64,000 bases of DNA, from assembly GCA_038745585.1 (NCBI GenBank), contig JBCDLH010000012.1, positions 1-64,000 on the forward strand, in the 5' to 3' direction. The position numbers were made by a program, and so were the translations under genes. Every line of letters begins with the position of its first letter. Position 1 is the first letter of the stretch. Below the pieces are notes generated by a model, which had not been told where the DNA came from, did no database searches, and saw only the letters and a list, made by a program, of their open reading frames with translations. This stretch comes from HLUCCA09 sp038745585 (GTDB lineage: Bacteria; Pseudomonadota; Alphaproteobacteria; Rhodobacterales; Rhodobacteraceae). This document shows positions 40,329-48,423 of this stretch, one piece after another.

Positions 40329-41183
40329 ATGTCTCTTTTCGACGCCCTCGTGCACCTTGCCACCGGCGCGCCCGGCGCCCCGCATCGCCGGGGCGATACG
40401 GCGATCGCGCATCGCGCGCGGCTGCTCGGCAAGCTCAAGGGCGCGGCCCCCGATGCCGCAGATGCGCTCAACCTCATTCGCCGCGAAATCGACGCCCTCC
40501 CGGTCCAGGCGGACCGCAATCACCTGGGCACCCACCTTGTGCGCTATCTACAGACCTATCTGATGGTGCCCCAGGGCCCCGATGACCGCTCGGGGCGCGT
40601 TGTCGATATTGGCGGGCCCTCGCTCCACAATGCGCCGTTGACCGAGCTCAAGCGCTGGCAGATCGAGACCGTCGCAATCCTCTCGATCGACTATGAGCGC
40701 GACCCCCTGCCTTTCGCCGATCAGAGCTGCGACGGCGTCCTCCTCTGCGAGGTGATCGAGCACTTCGTCCTCGATCCGCTGCACTGCTTTCACGAGATCA
40801 ACCGGGTTCTGAAGCCCGGCGGCTTTCTCGTCGTCACGACGCCCAACGCCGCGTCCTGGTTTGCGATCTACCAGGCCCTCGCGCAAAATCACCCGAGCCG
40901 CTGGCCCGTCTACTCGGGCGATCAGACGAAGGCGCGCAACCACATCCATGCACGGGAATACCTTGTGACCGACCTCGGCGCGCTGCTCGACGCCGCCGGG
41001 TTCGAAGTGACGGGCGTCAAGACCCGCGACTACGGGATCGCGCCCGCCTATCGCCCGCTGCCGGGCTTTCTCACAACGCACCGCGGCGAGACGATCTTCG
41101 TGCGTGCGCGTAAGGTTGGACCACCTAAAAAGCGTTTCGCGCCACCGCTCTATGTCGAAGACGTCGCGGCCGACGCGCCGTGA
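40329..41183 (+). CDS. Class I SAM-dependent methyltransferase
   Basis: A protein of about 284 residues with a Methyltransf_11-type core. Motif I is relaxed (RVVDIGGPSLHNAPL rather than DxGxGxG). The post-I acidic residue lies in LSIDYERDPLPFAD, motif II is GVLLCEVIEHFV, and motif III is INRVLKPGGFLVVTTPNA. The last pattern is common in enzymes acting on lipids, quinones or glycans. A 70-residue N-terminal extension is not recognised. The ATG at 40329 (MSLFDALV) is chosen; the frame is open further upstream. Confidence 0.82.
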   Translation: MSLFDALVHLATGAPGAPHRRGDTAIAHRARLLGKLKGAAPDAADALNLIRREIDALPVQADRNHLGTHLVRYLQTYLMVPQGPDDRSGRVVDIGGPSLHNAPLTELKRWQIETVAILSIDYERDPLPFADQSCDGVLLCEVIEHFVLDPLHCFHEINRVLKPGGFLVVTTPNAASWFAIYQALAQNHPSRWPVYSGDQTKARNHIHAREYLVTDLGALLDAAGFEVTGVKTRDYGIAPAYRPLPGFLTTHRGETIFVRARKVGPPKKRFAPPLYVEDVAADAP

Positions 41184-41262
41184 CTACGGGCGTGGCTAAG
41201 GCCGCGTGCATGCCCATGCGTATGGGCCGCCCGGTCGACGGCCCGAGGCGCCCGCGCCCGCG

Positions 41263-41291
41263 TTGACACCCCCGAGGCTCGCACCTAGCGT
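41263..41291 (+). promoter_or_regulatory. Candidate sigma70 promoter of mtnK-mtnA
   Basis: TTGACA (41263-41268) and TAGCGT (41286-41291) are separated by 17 bases. The expected transcript start is near 41298, just ahead of a strong AAGGGAGGAG ribosome-binding site at 41305-41314. Confidence 0.55.
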
Positions 41292-41319
41292 CAGGCCCAA
41301 TGCGAAGGGAGGAGACCCC

Positions 41320-42585
41320 GTGACGGCCTACGAACCGCTGACGCCCGAGGTGTTGCCCGCCCGCCTTGGCACGCTTGAGGTGCTCTTTGACGCGGTGGGC
41401 GCCGACCCTTCCGCGTGGACCGTGAGTGAGGTGGGCGACGGTAATCTCAACCTCGTTTTTATCGTTGAGGGGCCGATGGGCTCGGTCGTTGTCAAACAGG
41501 CGTTGCCTTACGTGCGCCTCGTCGGCGATAGTTGGCCGCTTCCCCTCAAACGCGCCTTCTTCGAGTACCACGCGCTTAGGCGCCAAGCGGCGCGCGACCC
41601 CAGCCGCGTGCCCCAGATCCTCCACTTCGACGAAGCGCAGGCGCTGATCGTCATGGAGCGGCTAGAGCCGCATATCATCTTGCGTGGACAGATGATGCGG
41701 GCACGCCGCGTTGCGGGCTTGGGCACCCGGATGGGTCGGTTTTGCGCGCGCACGGCGTTTCTTGGCTCCGACCTCGCGATGGATGCGCGAGAAAAGAAAG
41801 CGGACGTCGCGCTCTTTGCCGGCAATGTAGAGCTTTGCGACATCACCGAGCAACTGGTCTTTACCGACCCCTATTTCGACGCAGAGATGAACCGGCATAC
41901 CGCGCCGCAACTGGACGCCGTTGTCGCCGAACTCCGCGCCGACCACGCGCTCAAGATCGCCGCGCAGCACATGAAGCACGCCTTTATCGCCCGCGCCGAA
42001 ACGCTGTGTCATGGCGATCTCCATGCCGGTTCGGTGATGGTGACCGAGGACGATGCGCGCGTCATCGACCCCGAGTTTGCGTTCTATGCGCCGATGGGGT
42101 TCGACATTGGCATGATGGTCGGGAATTACTTGATGGCCTTTCACGCAATGCCGGGCCACATCGCCGAGGAGGACGCATGCGCGGCCTATCAAGCTTGGAT
42201 CCTCGGTGCGCTCTCAGAGACCTGGACCGTCTTTTGCAACGAGTTCGCCCATCTGTGGCGAACGGCGCGGCACGGCATCCTATACCCGCCCGCGCTTTAC
42301 GAGCATCAAGGGCACCACGATGCGGCCGAGGCGGCACTCCGCGACGTCTTGGGCCAGATCTGGCGCGACCTACTCGGGTTTGCGGGCGTCGAGATGCATC
42401 GCCGCATCCTCGGCCTCGCCCATATTTCCGAGTTTGAGGAGATCGCAGACGCGGATCTCCGCGCCAAGCTCGAAGAGCGGTCACTCCGGCTCGGCCGTGC
42501 GCTGCTTTTGGGCCGCAACGACATCTCGGGCGTGGAACAGGTGCTCGCCATGGCACGCCATTCGCAATCGGAGGAGAGCGCATGA
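41320..42585 (+). CDS. mtnK: S-methyl-5-thioribose kinase
   Basis: A 421-residue aminoglycoside-phosphotransferase-fold kinase that phosphorylates methylthioribose with ATP, the second step of methylthioadenosine salvage. Motifs: EVGDGNLNLVFIVEG (ATP loop), VVVKQALPYVR with the ATP-binding Lys, LCHGDLHAGSVMV (catalytic loop, about residue 230), and VIDPEFAFYAPMGFDIG (metal Asp). The GTG at 41320 has a very strong ribosome-binding site and is preferred to upstream frame extensions. It overlaps mtnA by four bases. Confidence 0.95.
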   Translation: MTAYEPLTPEVLPARLGTLEVLFDAVGADPSAWTVSEVGDGNLNLVFIVEGPMGSVVVKQALPYVRLVGDSWPLPLKRAFFEYHALRRQAARDPSRVPQILHFDEAQALIVMERLEPHIILRGQMMRARRVAGLGTRMGRFCARTAFLGSDLAMDAREKKADVALFAGNVELCDITEQLVFTDPYFDAEMNRHTAPQLDAVVAELRADHALKIAAQHMKHAFIARAETLCHGDLHAGSVMVTEDDARVIDPEFAFYAPMGFDIGMMVGNYLMAFHAMPGHIAEEDACAAYQAWILGALSETWTVFCNEFAHLWRTARHGILYPPALYEHQGHHDAAEAALRDVLGQIWRDLLGFAGVEMHRRILGLAHISEFEEIADADLRAKLEERSLRLGRALLLGRNDISGVEQVLAMARHSQSEESA

Positions 42586-43685
42586 AGGTTGGCACCGAGC
42601 ATTACCGCTCCATCTGGCGCGACACCGCGACGGGCACGGTCAAGATCATCGATCAGCGCTGGCTGCCCCATGAATTTCGCGTCGTAACCCTCGACAGTCT
42701 CGAAGACTTTGCGACGGCGATCCGCGACATGTGGGTCCGCGGTGCGCCGCTGATCGGGGCGACGGCGGGCTACGGTATCGCGCGCGAGATGGCGCGGGAT
42801 CCATCCGATGCCGCGCTGGCCAGGGCTTGGGATGTCCTCCACGCGACGCGTCCCACGGCGATTAACCTCCGTTGGGCGCTTGACGACCTCAAGACCCGGC
42901 TCACGCCGCTGCCCGAGGCGGCGCGTGCCGAGGCGGCGCTCCAGAGGGCCGACGAGATCTGCGAAGAAGACGTCGAGGCGAACCGCAGGCTCGGCCAGCA
43001 CGCGCTCGCAGTGATCCGGGAAATCTCCGCGACAAAGCCAACCGGCGCGCCTGTCAACATCCTCACCCATTGCAACGCCGGCTGGCTTGCCACGGTCGAT
43101 TGGGGCACGGCGACCTCACCGATCTATCAGGCAGCGGCCGAGGGGATCGACATCCATGTTTGGGTCGACGAGACCCGGCCGCGCAACCAGGGCGCACAGC
43201 TCACGGCTTGGGAAATGGCGAGCCATGGCATCCCGCATCACCTGATCGTCGATAATGCCGGCGGGCACCTGATGCAGCACGGGCAGGTCGACATGGTCAT
43301 CACCGGAACGGACCGGACGACCGCGCGGGGCGATGTCTGCAACAAGATCGGGACGTATCTCAAGGCCCTCGCGGCCAAGGACAACGGCGTGCCGTTCTAC
43401 GTGGCCCTGCCTTCGTCGACCATCGACTGGACGGTGTCCGACGGGGTCGCCGAGATCCCGATCGAAGAGCGCGACGGCCGCGAGGTCACCCACGTCTATG
43501 GCGCGCTTGAAAGCGGCGAGACGGCCTGGGTCCGGATCTCGCCCGAGGCAACGCCAGGCGGCAACCCCGCCTTTGACGTTACACCCGCCCGGCTCGTCAC
43601 CGGCCTCGTCACTGAGCGTGGGATCGCCGAGCCGAGCGAGGAGGGTCTCCTGGCGCTCTTCCCGGAGCGGCGGCCAAACCGGTAG
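42582..43685 (+). CDS. mtnA: Methylthioribose-1-phosphate isomerase
   Basis: A 367-residue enzyme of the eIF2B-alpha-like family that converts methylthioribose 1-phosphate to methylthioribulose 1-phosphate. It has IRDMWVRGAPLIGATAGYG, THCNAGWLATVDWGTA with the catalytic Cys (about 163), VWVDETRPRNQGAQLTAWE and ITGTDRTTARGDVCNKIGT with the catalytic Asp. It is coupled to mtnK. None of the usual dehydratase, enolase or dioxygenase genes (mtnB, mtnC/W, mtnD) follows. The next gene, 359 bases on, is an aldolase fusion. Confidence 0.96.
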   Translation: MKVGTEHYRSIWRDTATGTVKIIDQRWLPHEFRVVTLDSLEDFATAIRDMWVRGAPLIGATAGYGIAREMARDPSDAALARAWDVLHATRPTAINLRWALDDLKTRLTPLPEAARAEAALQRADEICEEDVEANRRLGQHALAVIREISATKPTGAPVNILTHCNAGWLATVDWGTATSPIYQAAAEGIDIHVWVDETRPRNQGAQLTAWEMASHGIPHHLIVDNAGGHLMQHGQVDMVITGTDRTTARGDVCNKIGTYLKALAAKDNGVPFYVALPSSTIDWTVSDGVAEIPIEERDGREVTHVYGALESGETAWVRISPEATPGGNPAFDVTPARLVTGLVTERGIAEPSEEGLLALFPERRPNR

Positions 43686-43719
43686 CAGACACACGGCCGC
43701 TTTCCCGCCATTCAGACCC

Positions 43720-43876
43720 GAAGCGCAGAGCCGTGCCAGCGCCGTGCCGTGGGTTGGCGTTCGAACGGTGGGACGACCGCGCGTTATCCCAGCCCAGCCC
43801 CTCCCAGGTCTGAAGGATGCTTACGGAGAAAGAGCGACATCCCGTCGGGACCGGACGGCGCTGGCACGGCGGCCTT
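43720..43876 (+). repeat. 157-bp repeat with inverted ends, copy 1
   Basis: By eye this matches about four fifths of the 158 bases at 57476-57633, in the same orientation. Each copy opens with GAAGC, then GCCGTGCCAGCGCCGT, and closes with ACGGCGCTGGCACGGCGGCC. The ends are thus inverted repeats of about 16-20 bp, as in a MITE or a large hairpin RNA. It lies in the 359-base gap between mtnA and the aldolase gene. The rest of that gap holds only a promoter near 44000. Confidence 0.85.
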
Positions 43877-43995
43877 GCAGCCTTGACTGCGTGCATAGGT
43901 GCGAAGCTCAACGGTCAGTAACCCCCGGGTGCACGCGCAGCCCTTAGCGAAAACCCCGGCCCTTCGCCCCGACGCGCCCCTTCTCCCATTCCCGT

Positions 43996-44024
43996 TTGAC
44001 ACCCCGGCCCGAACCCAATCTAAG
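43996..44024 (+). promoter_or_regulatory. Candidate promoter of the aldolase/dehydrogenase gene
   Basis: TTGACA (43996-44001) is followed 17 bases later by TCTAAG (44019-44024). The transcript start would be near 44031, only just ahead of the GGGAGGG ribosome-binding site. Confidence 0.5.
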
Positions 44025-44044
44025 CCATGCGGGAGGGTCTGCTC

Positions 44045-46102
44045 ATGCGCCAACACCTGTGGGACGACGCCGAGGCTCAGGCTTGGGAAGACGCAGCTGG
44101 GCCCGATCCGGCAGACCGGGCGCTAGCTTTGCGCGTCTACTCCTCGCGCCTGATCGGCGCCGACCCCGACCTCGTGATGCATGGCGGCGGCAATACCTCG
44201 ATCAAGGTCACGCGCACCAATCTGTTCGGCACTGACGAAGAGATCCTGCATGTCAAAGGCTCCGGCTGGGATCTCGACACGCTGGAAGCGCCCGGCCTGC
44301 CAGGTGTGCGCCTTGAGCCGCTGAAAGCGCTGCGCGCGCTTGACCGGCTTTCGGACGAAGACATGGTCAACGTCCAGCGCGCCAACCTGATCGACACCAG
44401 CGCGCCGAACCCGTCCGTCGAGACGCTCCTCCACGGCTATCTGCCCCACCGCGTCGTCGACCATACCCATGCCACGGGCTTTCTCGCCCTGGCGAACTTG
44501 ACTGACCCTGCGCCCGCGATGCGCGAGATCTTTGGCGACCGGCTAGCCCTCGTGCCCTTCATCATGCCGGGCTTTGAGCTCGCAAAGGTGGCTGCCGATA
44601 TCCACGACGCCCATCCGGGTTGCGAAGGCTTGCTCCTGCTCCAGCATGGGCACTTCACCTGGGGGCAGACGGCACGAGAGAGCTATGACCGCGTCATAGA
44701 GCACACCAATGCTGTGGAGGCGTGGCTGGCCGAGACGACCGGCCGTGCAGTGTTTGAAACCACCGTCCATCGCCGCCGCGCCGCGCTCGACCCCCAGCGC
44801 GCGAGCGATGTCCTGCCACGCCTGCGCGGCGCCATTGCCCGGGTGCGCGGGGCCCATCACGGCGGAGCGCCGCGCCCGGTGGTGACCGATATCCGCTCGG
44901 GCCCCGAAATCGCCGAGTTCCTCGCGCGGCCCGATCTCGACGCGCTGGCCCAGCGTGGCCCCGCCTCGCCCGACCACGTCCTGCGCACCAAGGGTCCAAA
45001 GCTCGTCCTGAGCGAGGCGGACCTCGCCGAACCGGACAGCATTGAGGCAAAGGTAAAAGCATTTTCAGAGGGTTATATCTCGATGTTCGCGCGCCAGAAC
45101 ACGCGAGTCGGCGGCGGCAAGACATTGCTGGAGCCACATCCCTGCCTCGCCTGGGTCGCCGGTCTGGGCCTTGTCGGGATCGGCAAAGATGCCAAAGCGG
45201 CCTCGGCCGCTGGAGACATTGCCGAGCAGACCGTCGAGGCCGTCACGCTTGGCGAGGCGGCTGGCGGGTTTCACCCCGTGGGCGAGGCCGATCTCTTCGA
45301 TATGGAATATTGGTCGCTCGAACAGGCCAAGCTGAAAAAGGCGGTCGACAAGCCCTTTACCGGCAGGATTGTCGCCGTCACCGGCGGCGCCTCGGGGATC
45401 GGGCTCGCCACCGCTCGTGCGTTTGCCGCGCAAGGCGCCGCCGTGGCCGTGATCGACCGGCATGCCGGGGTCGAGGCCGCGCAGGAAATCGGCGCCTTTC
45501 CGGTCGCGGTCGATCTCTTGGCCCCGAGTGCGGCGCGCGAATCGCTCGCCCAGATCGTCGAGCGTTTCGGCGGGCTCGACATCCTCGTCTCCAACGCAGG
45601 CACGGCGCCGCAGGGCAACATCCTGACCATGGAGAAGGAGGAGATCCGCGCGTCGTTCGAGATCAACTTCTTTGCCCATCTCGCCATGGCCCGCGCCGCT
45701 TATGCCATCATGAAGGCGCAAGGCATCGGCGGGCAGATGCTGTTTAACGTCTCAAAACAGGCCGTGAACCCGGGCAAGGGCTTTGGCGCCTATGGCCTGC
45801 CGAAAGCGGCGACGTTCTTTCTGGTCCGCCAACTTGCGCTCGAGCTTGGCGCCGACGGCATCACGGTGAACGGCATCAATGCCGACCGGGTCCGCTCGGG
45901 GATTGTCAGCGACGAGATGATCGCGGTGCGCTCTGCCGCGCGGGGCCTAAGCGAGGCCGAATATATGGGCGGGAACCTGTTGCAGCGCGAGGTCGAGGCG
46001 CGGCACGTGGCAGAAGGGTTCGTGGCCCTCGCCAAGGCCGAGCGCACGACGGGGCACATCCTGACGGTCGACGGCGGGAACACGGCGGCAGAGCTGCGAT
46101 GA
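44045..46102 (+). CDS. Fused class II aldolase / short-chain dehydrogenase
   Basis: A 685-residue bifunctional protein. Residues 1-420 are a class II aldolase/adducin domain (MHGGGNTSIK; zinc His in VDHTHATGF, about 139; LLLLQHGHFTWG). Residues 440-685 are an SDR (VTGGASGIGLATA at about 444, SNAGTAP, YGLPKAA at about 582). Family relatives are annotated as rhamnulose-1-phosphate aldolase/lactaldehyde dehydrogenase. No rhamnose isomerase or kinase is seen, while mtnK-mtnA lie just upstream. Cleavage of methylthioribulose 1-phosphate to DHAP plus an aldehyde, with the SDR acting on the aldehyde, is therefore a good alternative. ATG 44045 is seven bases after GGGAGGG; ATG 44027 is less likely. 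Confidence 0.88.
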   Translation: MRQHLWDDAEAQAWEDAAGPDPADRALALRVYSSRLIGADPDLVMHGGGNTSIKVTRTNLFGTDEEILHVKGSGWDLDTLEAPGLPGVRLEPLKALRALDRLSDEDMVNVQRANLIDTSAPNPSVETLLHGYLPHRVVDHTHATGFLALANLTDPAPAMREIFGDRLALVPFIMPGFELAKVAADIHDAHPGCEGLLLLQHGHFTWGQTARESYDRVIEHTNAVEAWLAETTGRAVFETTVHRRRAALDPQRASDVLPRLRGAIARVRGAHHGGAPRPVVTDIRSGPEIAEFLARPDLDALAQRGPASPDHVLRTKGPKLVLSEADLAEPDSIEAKVKAFSEGYISMFARQNTRVGGGKTLLEPHPCLAWVAGLGLVGIGKDAKAASAAGDIAEQTVEAVTLGEAAGGFHPVGEADLFDMEYWSLEQAKLKKAVDKPFTGRIVAVTGGASGIGLATARAFAAQGAAVAVIDRHAGVEAAQEIGAFPVAVDLLAPSAARESLAQIVERFGGLDILVSNAGTAPQGNILTMEKEEIRASFEINFFAHLAMARAAYAIMKAQGIGGQMLFNVSKQAVNPGKGFGAYGLPKAATFFLVRQLALELGADGITVNGINADRVRSGIVSDEMIAVRSAARGLSEAEYMGGNLLQREVEARHVAEGFVALAKAERTTGHILTVDGGNTAAELR

Positions 46103-46316
46103 GCACGTGCCGGCGGGCACGCGCCGTGTCGCGGTTACGCGCTGTGTCTAGCGCACGTGCTGTGTCGCGGGCACGCGTAGCTCTCTGCGCCAAGGCGGCT
46201 CGCCCCCAAAAGAGCTTTGGCTCCGGTGTTGCGCCACCCCTGGAGCATGCGCTACCCGACTAGCGTTTCGCAAACAGCGTCCTGCCCGTGACCACACCCG
46301 TGCCAAGGAGGCTCCC

Positions 46317-47105
46317 ATCGCACCTGACCGCCTGACTTTCGCCATCGAGACCGCCCAAGAGGCGGGCGCGTTCGCGCTCTCGCGCTTTCGTGACCTCGAC
46401 GGGCTGACGATCGAGAGCAAGGGCCACCAGGACTTGGTGTCCGACGCCGACCGGATGACCGAGGAGCGCGTCCGGGCTGCCATAGCCCAGCACTTCCCAG
46501 AGGACGGGATCGTAGGCGAGGAGTATGACCGCGTCCTCGGCACCACAGGCTACGATTGGGTCATCGATCCGATCGACGGCACCGCGAATTTCGTGCGCGG
46601 CATCCCCCATTGGTGCTGCGTGATCGCGTGCACCTATCGGGGTCTGCCCGTCGTCGGCGCGATCCACGAGCCGAATGTGCAAGAGACCTACTCTTCGGCC
46701 AAGGGGGCGGGCGCGCATCTCAACGGCGCGCCGATGCGCGTCAATCGCGCCGATGCACTGAGCGCGGGTTCGGTCGCCGTCGGCGCCAACGGACGGTCCG
46801 ACACCGAACGGGCGGCCGATCTGGTGCGCGAAGTGCTGCGCCCGGGCGGGATGTTCTTTCGCAGCGCCTCCGGCGCACTGATGCTCGCCTATGTCGCCTC
46901 GGGCCGCCTCCTCGGCTATGTCGAGGACAAGATGAATTCGTGGGATTGCTTTGCGGCCCTGCTGATGATTTCGGAGGCAGGCGGGCAGCACGGCGCCCTC
47001 GATCCCGAGACCGCGCTGACTGAAGGAACGCGCGTCGTTGCCGGCGGGCCGGGCATTTACCCTCAACTCGCAGAAATCGCCGACCGGGTCTACGGCGCGG
47101 CGTGA
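46317..47105 (+). CDS. Inositol-monophosphatase-family phosphatase (HisN-like), probable ATC start
   Basis: A 262-residue Mg-dependent phosphatase. IESKGHQDLVSDAD and GIVGEEY lead to DPIDGTANFVRGIPHWC (about residue 82); NSWDCFAALLMISEAGG closes the metal site. The length and layout resemble HisN-type histidinol phosphatases, but other sugar phosphates are possible. The start is odd: family sequence (APDRLTFAIETAQEAG) begins directly after an ATC codon at 46317, five bases after a perfect AAGGAGG, with no ATG, GTG or TTG in place. The first conventional start, inside the gene at 46434, would remove 39 residues. It overlaps the convergent regulator gene by 16 bases. The 214 bases upstream hold only GC-rich, GTGTCGCGG-like degenerate repeats. 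Confidence 0.85.
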   Translation: MAPDRLTFAIETAQEAGAFALSRFRDLDGLTIESKGHQDLVSDADRMTEERVRAAIAQHFPEDGIVGEEYDRVLGTTGYDWVIDPIDGTANFVRGIPHWCCVIACTYRGLPVVGAIHEPNVQETYSSAKGAGAHLNGAPMRVNRADALSAGSVAVGANGRSDTERAADLVREVLRPGGMFFRSASGALMLAYVASGRLLGYVEDKMNSWDCFAALLMISEAGGQHGALDPETALTEGTRVVAGGPGIYPQLAEIADRVYGAA

Positions 47106-48079
47106 GCGGCGGGGCGTGCGCCGCCGGCGATCCCTAGCAGCCGCTCTGCCAAGACCTCGTCGATCAAGAGCCGTTTGACGAAGCCGGCGCGGAGCACGGC
47201 AAGCGTCGCTGCGGCCTTTGTCGCGCCGCCCGCACAGACGGTGACGTCCATGTCGGCCATCTCGCCCGGTTTGACGCAGGGCGTGCAGCGGTTCAGCGGA
47301 ATGTCGGCTATGGTGCCATCCGCGGTGTAGAACACGCCGCAGCAATCGCCGACGACCCCGCTCCCCGTGAGCTCGGCCATCTGCGCCGCCGTAAAGAGCC
47401 CCGATTTGAAGAGGATCGCACCGTCGCTGCATTCCCCGACGCTCATGATCGCGTGGCTGGCCCCGCGCGCGACCTCTAGCGTCTCGCGCACCAATCGCTG
47501 GGAAAGGAGCATGGCGCAGGCCGCAGCATCGTCGGCAACGAAGGGCGCGGGCAGGAGCATGGCGCGCCCGCCGGTCTGCTCGGCCAAGCGTACGCAGACG
47601 TCACCCGGTGCCGTGTGCGAGGCATGCGTCACCGAGCCCATGAGCGAGACGAAGGTAAGGTTCCGGTTCGTCACCCCAGCGACGTTGTCCGCCATCACCG
47701 AAAGCGTCCGCCCCCAACCGAGCCCAACGGTTAGCGCTCGGTCACCGGAGGCGATGCGCGCGAGATAAGCCGCGGCCAAAATGCCCACAGCAGTGCGCGC
47801 ATAATCATAGTCGTCGGGCCCGACCGGCACGGGCGCAACCTGGACCTCCGCCAGCGCAAAGACCTCGGTCAGCCGATCCGCGAGCGCCAAGGTCCGCGAC
47901 GTCCGATGCTCCACCGTGATCCGCACCATGCCTTGGGCGCGCGCATCAGCAAGCATACGCATCACCTTGAACCGGCTGATGCCGAGCCGTTCGCTCACTT
48001 CCTGTTGGCTGAGATTGCCGATGTAGTAGAGCCACGCTGCCTGCGCGACTTCGTCCTCCGGACGATTTCCCTGCAGCAT
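47090..48079 (-). CDS. SorC-family (sugar-binding) transcriptional regulator
   Basis: A 329-residue regulator. The N-terminal helix-turn-helix is AAWLYYIGNLSQQEVSERLG followed by ISRFKVMRMLADARAQG. The large C-terminal effector domain has VGLGWGRTLSVMAD, FVSLMGSV, LLPAPFVAD and the closing CAGGATKAAATLAVLRAG, typical of the SorC/DeoR effector fold that binds phosphorylated sugars. Start 48079 lies nine bases after GGGGAGG; the ATG at 48088 touches that site and is unlikely. Divergent from the ABC transporter operon, which it probably controls through the TGCA-rich repeat at 48196-48227. Confidence 0.93.
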   Translation of the reverse strand: MLQGNRPEDEVAQAAWLYYIGNLSQQEVSERLGISRFKVMRMLADARAQGMVRITVEHRTSRTLALADRLTEVFALAEVQVAPVPVGPDDYDYARTAVGILAAAYLARIASGDRALTVGLGWGRTLSVMADNVAGVTNRNLTFVSLMGSVTHASHTAPGDVCVRLAEQTGGRAMLLPAPFVADDAAACAMLLSQRLVRETLEVARGASHAIMSVGECSDGAILFKSGLFTAAQMAELTGSGVVGDCCGVFYTADGTIADIPLNRCTPCVKPGEMADMDVTVCAGGATKAAATLAVLRAGFVKRLLIDEVLAERLLGIAGGARPAAHAAP

Positions 48080-48159
48080 GGCTGACATCCTCCCCAGTCG
48101 TCCGCCTCGCCTATTGACGACCGGGGCGTTCTCGGCGGCGTTCTCCGTCGGAAAAGCGC

Positions 48160-48187
48160 TTGACCCCTTATGTCGCAGGGGTAATAC
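48160..48187 (+). promoter_or_regulatory. Sigma70-like promoter of the sugar ABC operon
   Basis: TTGACC (48160-48165) and TAATAC (48182-48187) are 16 bases apart, the best promoter match in the window. The transcript would start near 48194 and carry a leader of about 230 bases before the ATG at 48424. The 344-base gap 48080-48423 otherwise holds the operator at 48196-48227 and no gene. Confidence 0.65.
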
Positions 48188-48195
48188 TCACATAA

Positions 48196-48227
48196 GTGCA
48201 GGCATTGCACAAGTGTTGCAGCTGCAC
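48196..48227 (+). promoter_or_regulatory. Candidate SorC operator
   Basis: A 32-base stretch has GTGCAG at one end and its complement CTGCAC at the other, with TTGCAC and GTTGCA inside. TGCA occurs four times. It covers the expected transcript start of the ABC operon, where a sugar-responsive regulator would be expected to bind. Confidence 0.5.
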
Positions 48228-48423
48228 GGAAAGCTTCGGAGCGGGGAGGGGAGGATCCGCAAAGGGCAGACGACCGGCATCGTCCAAAAGCCTGACATAA
48301 GGGTAGATAGCCGCGATGCCGCGCGCCCCAAGACGACTTCGCTGCGCAAATTTTGGCCGCGGGTGACATACCTCCGGCATCAACAGACCGCTCGCCTCGT
48401 ATGCGGGCTCAAGGGAGGACAAC

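Noticed and set aside
41184..41319. A SAM or other riboswitch ahead of mtnK
   Set aside because: The predicted leader is only about 22 bases and no riboswitch core could be recognised.
44045..46102. Naming the aldolase fusion rhaD
   Set aside because: The family fits, but no rhamnose isomerase, kinase or rhamnose transporter is present, while mtnK-mtnA lie next to it. I left the symbol empty.
46103..46316. A small gene upstream of the phosphatase
   Set aside because: The frames here are short and made of GC-rich degenerate repeats; none has a ribosome-binding site or a recognisable protein.
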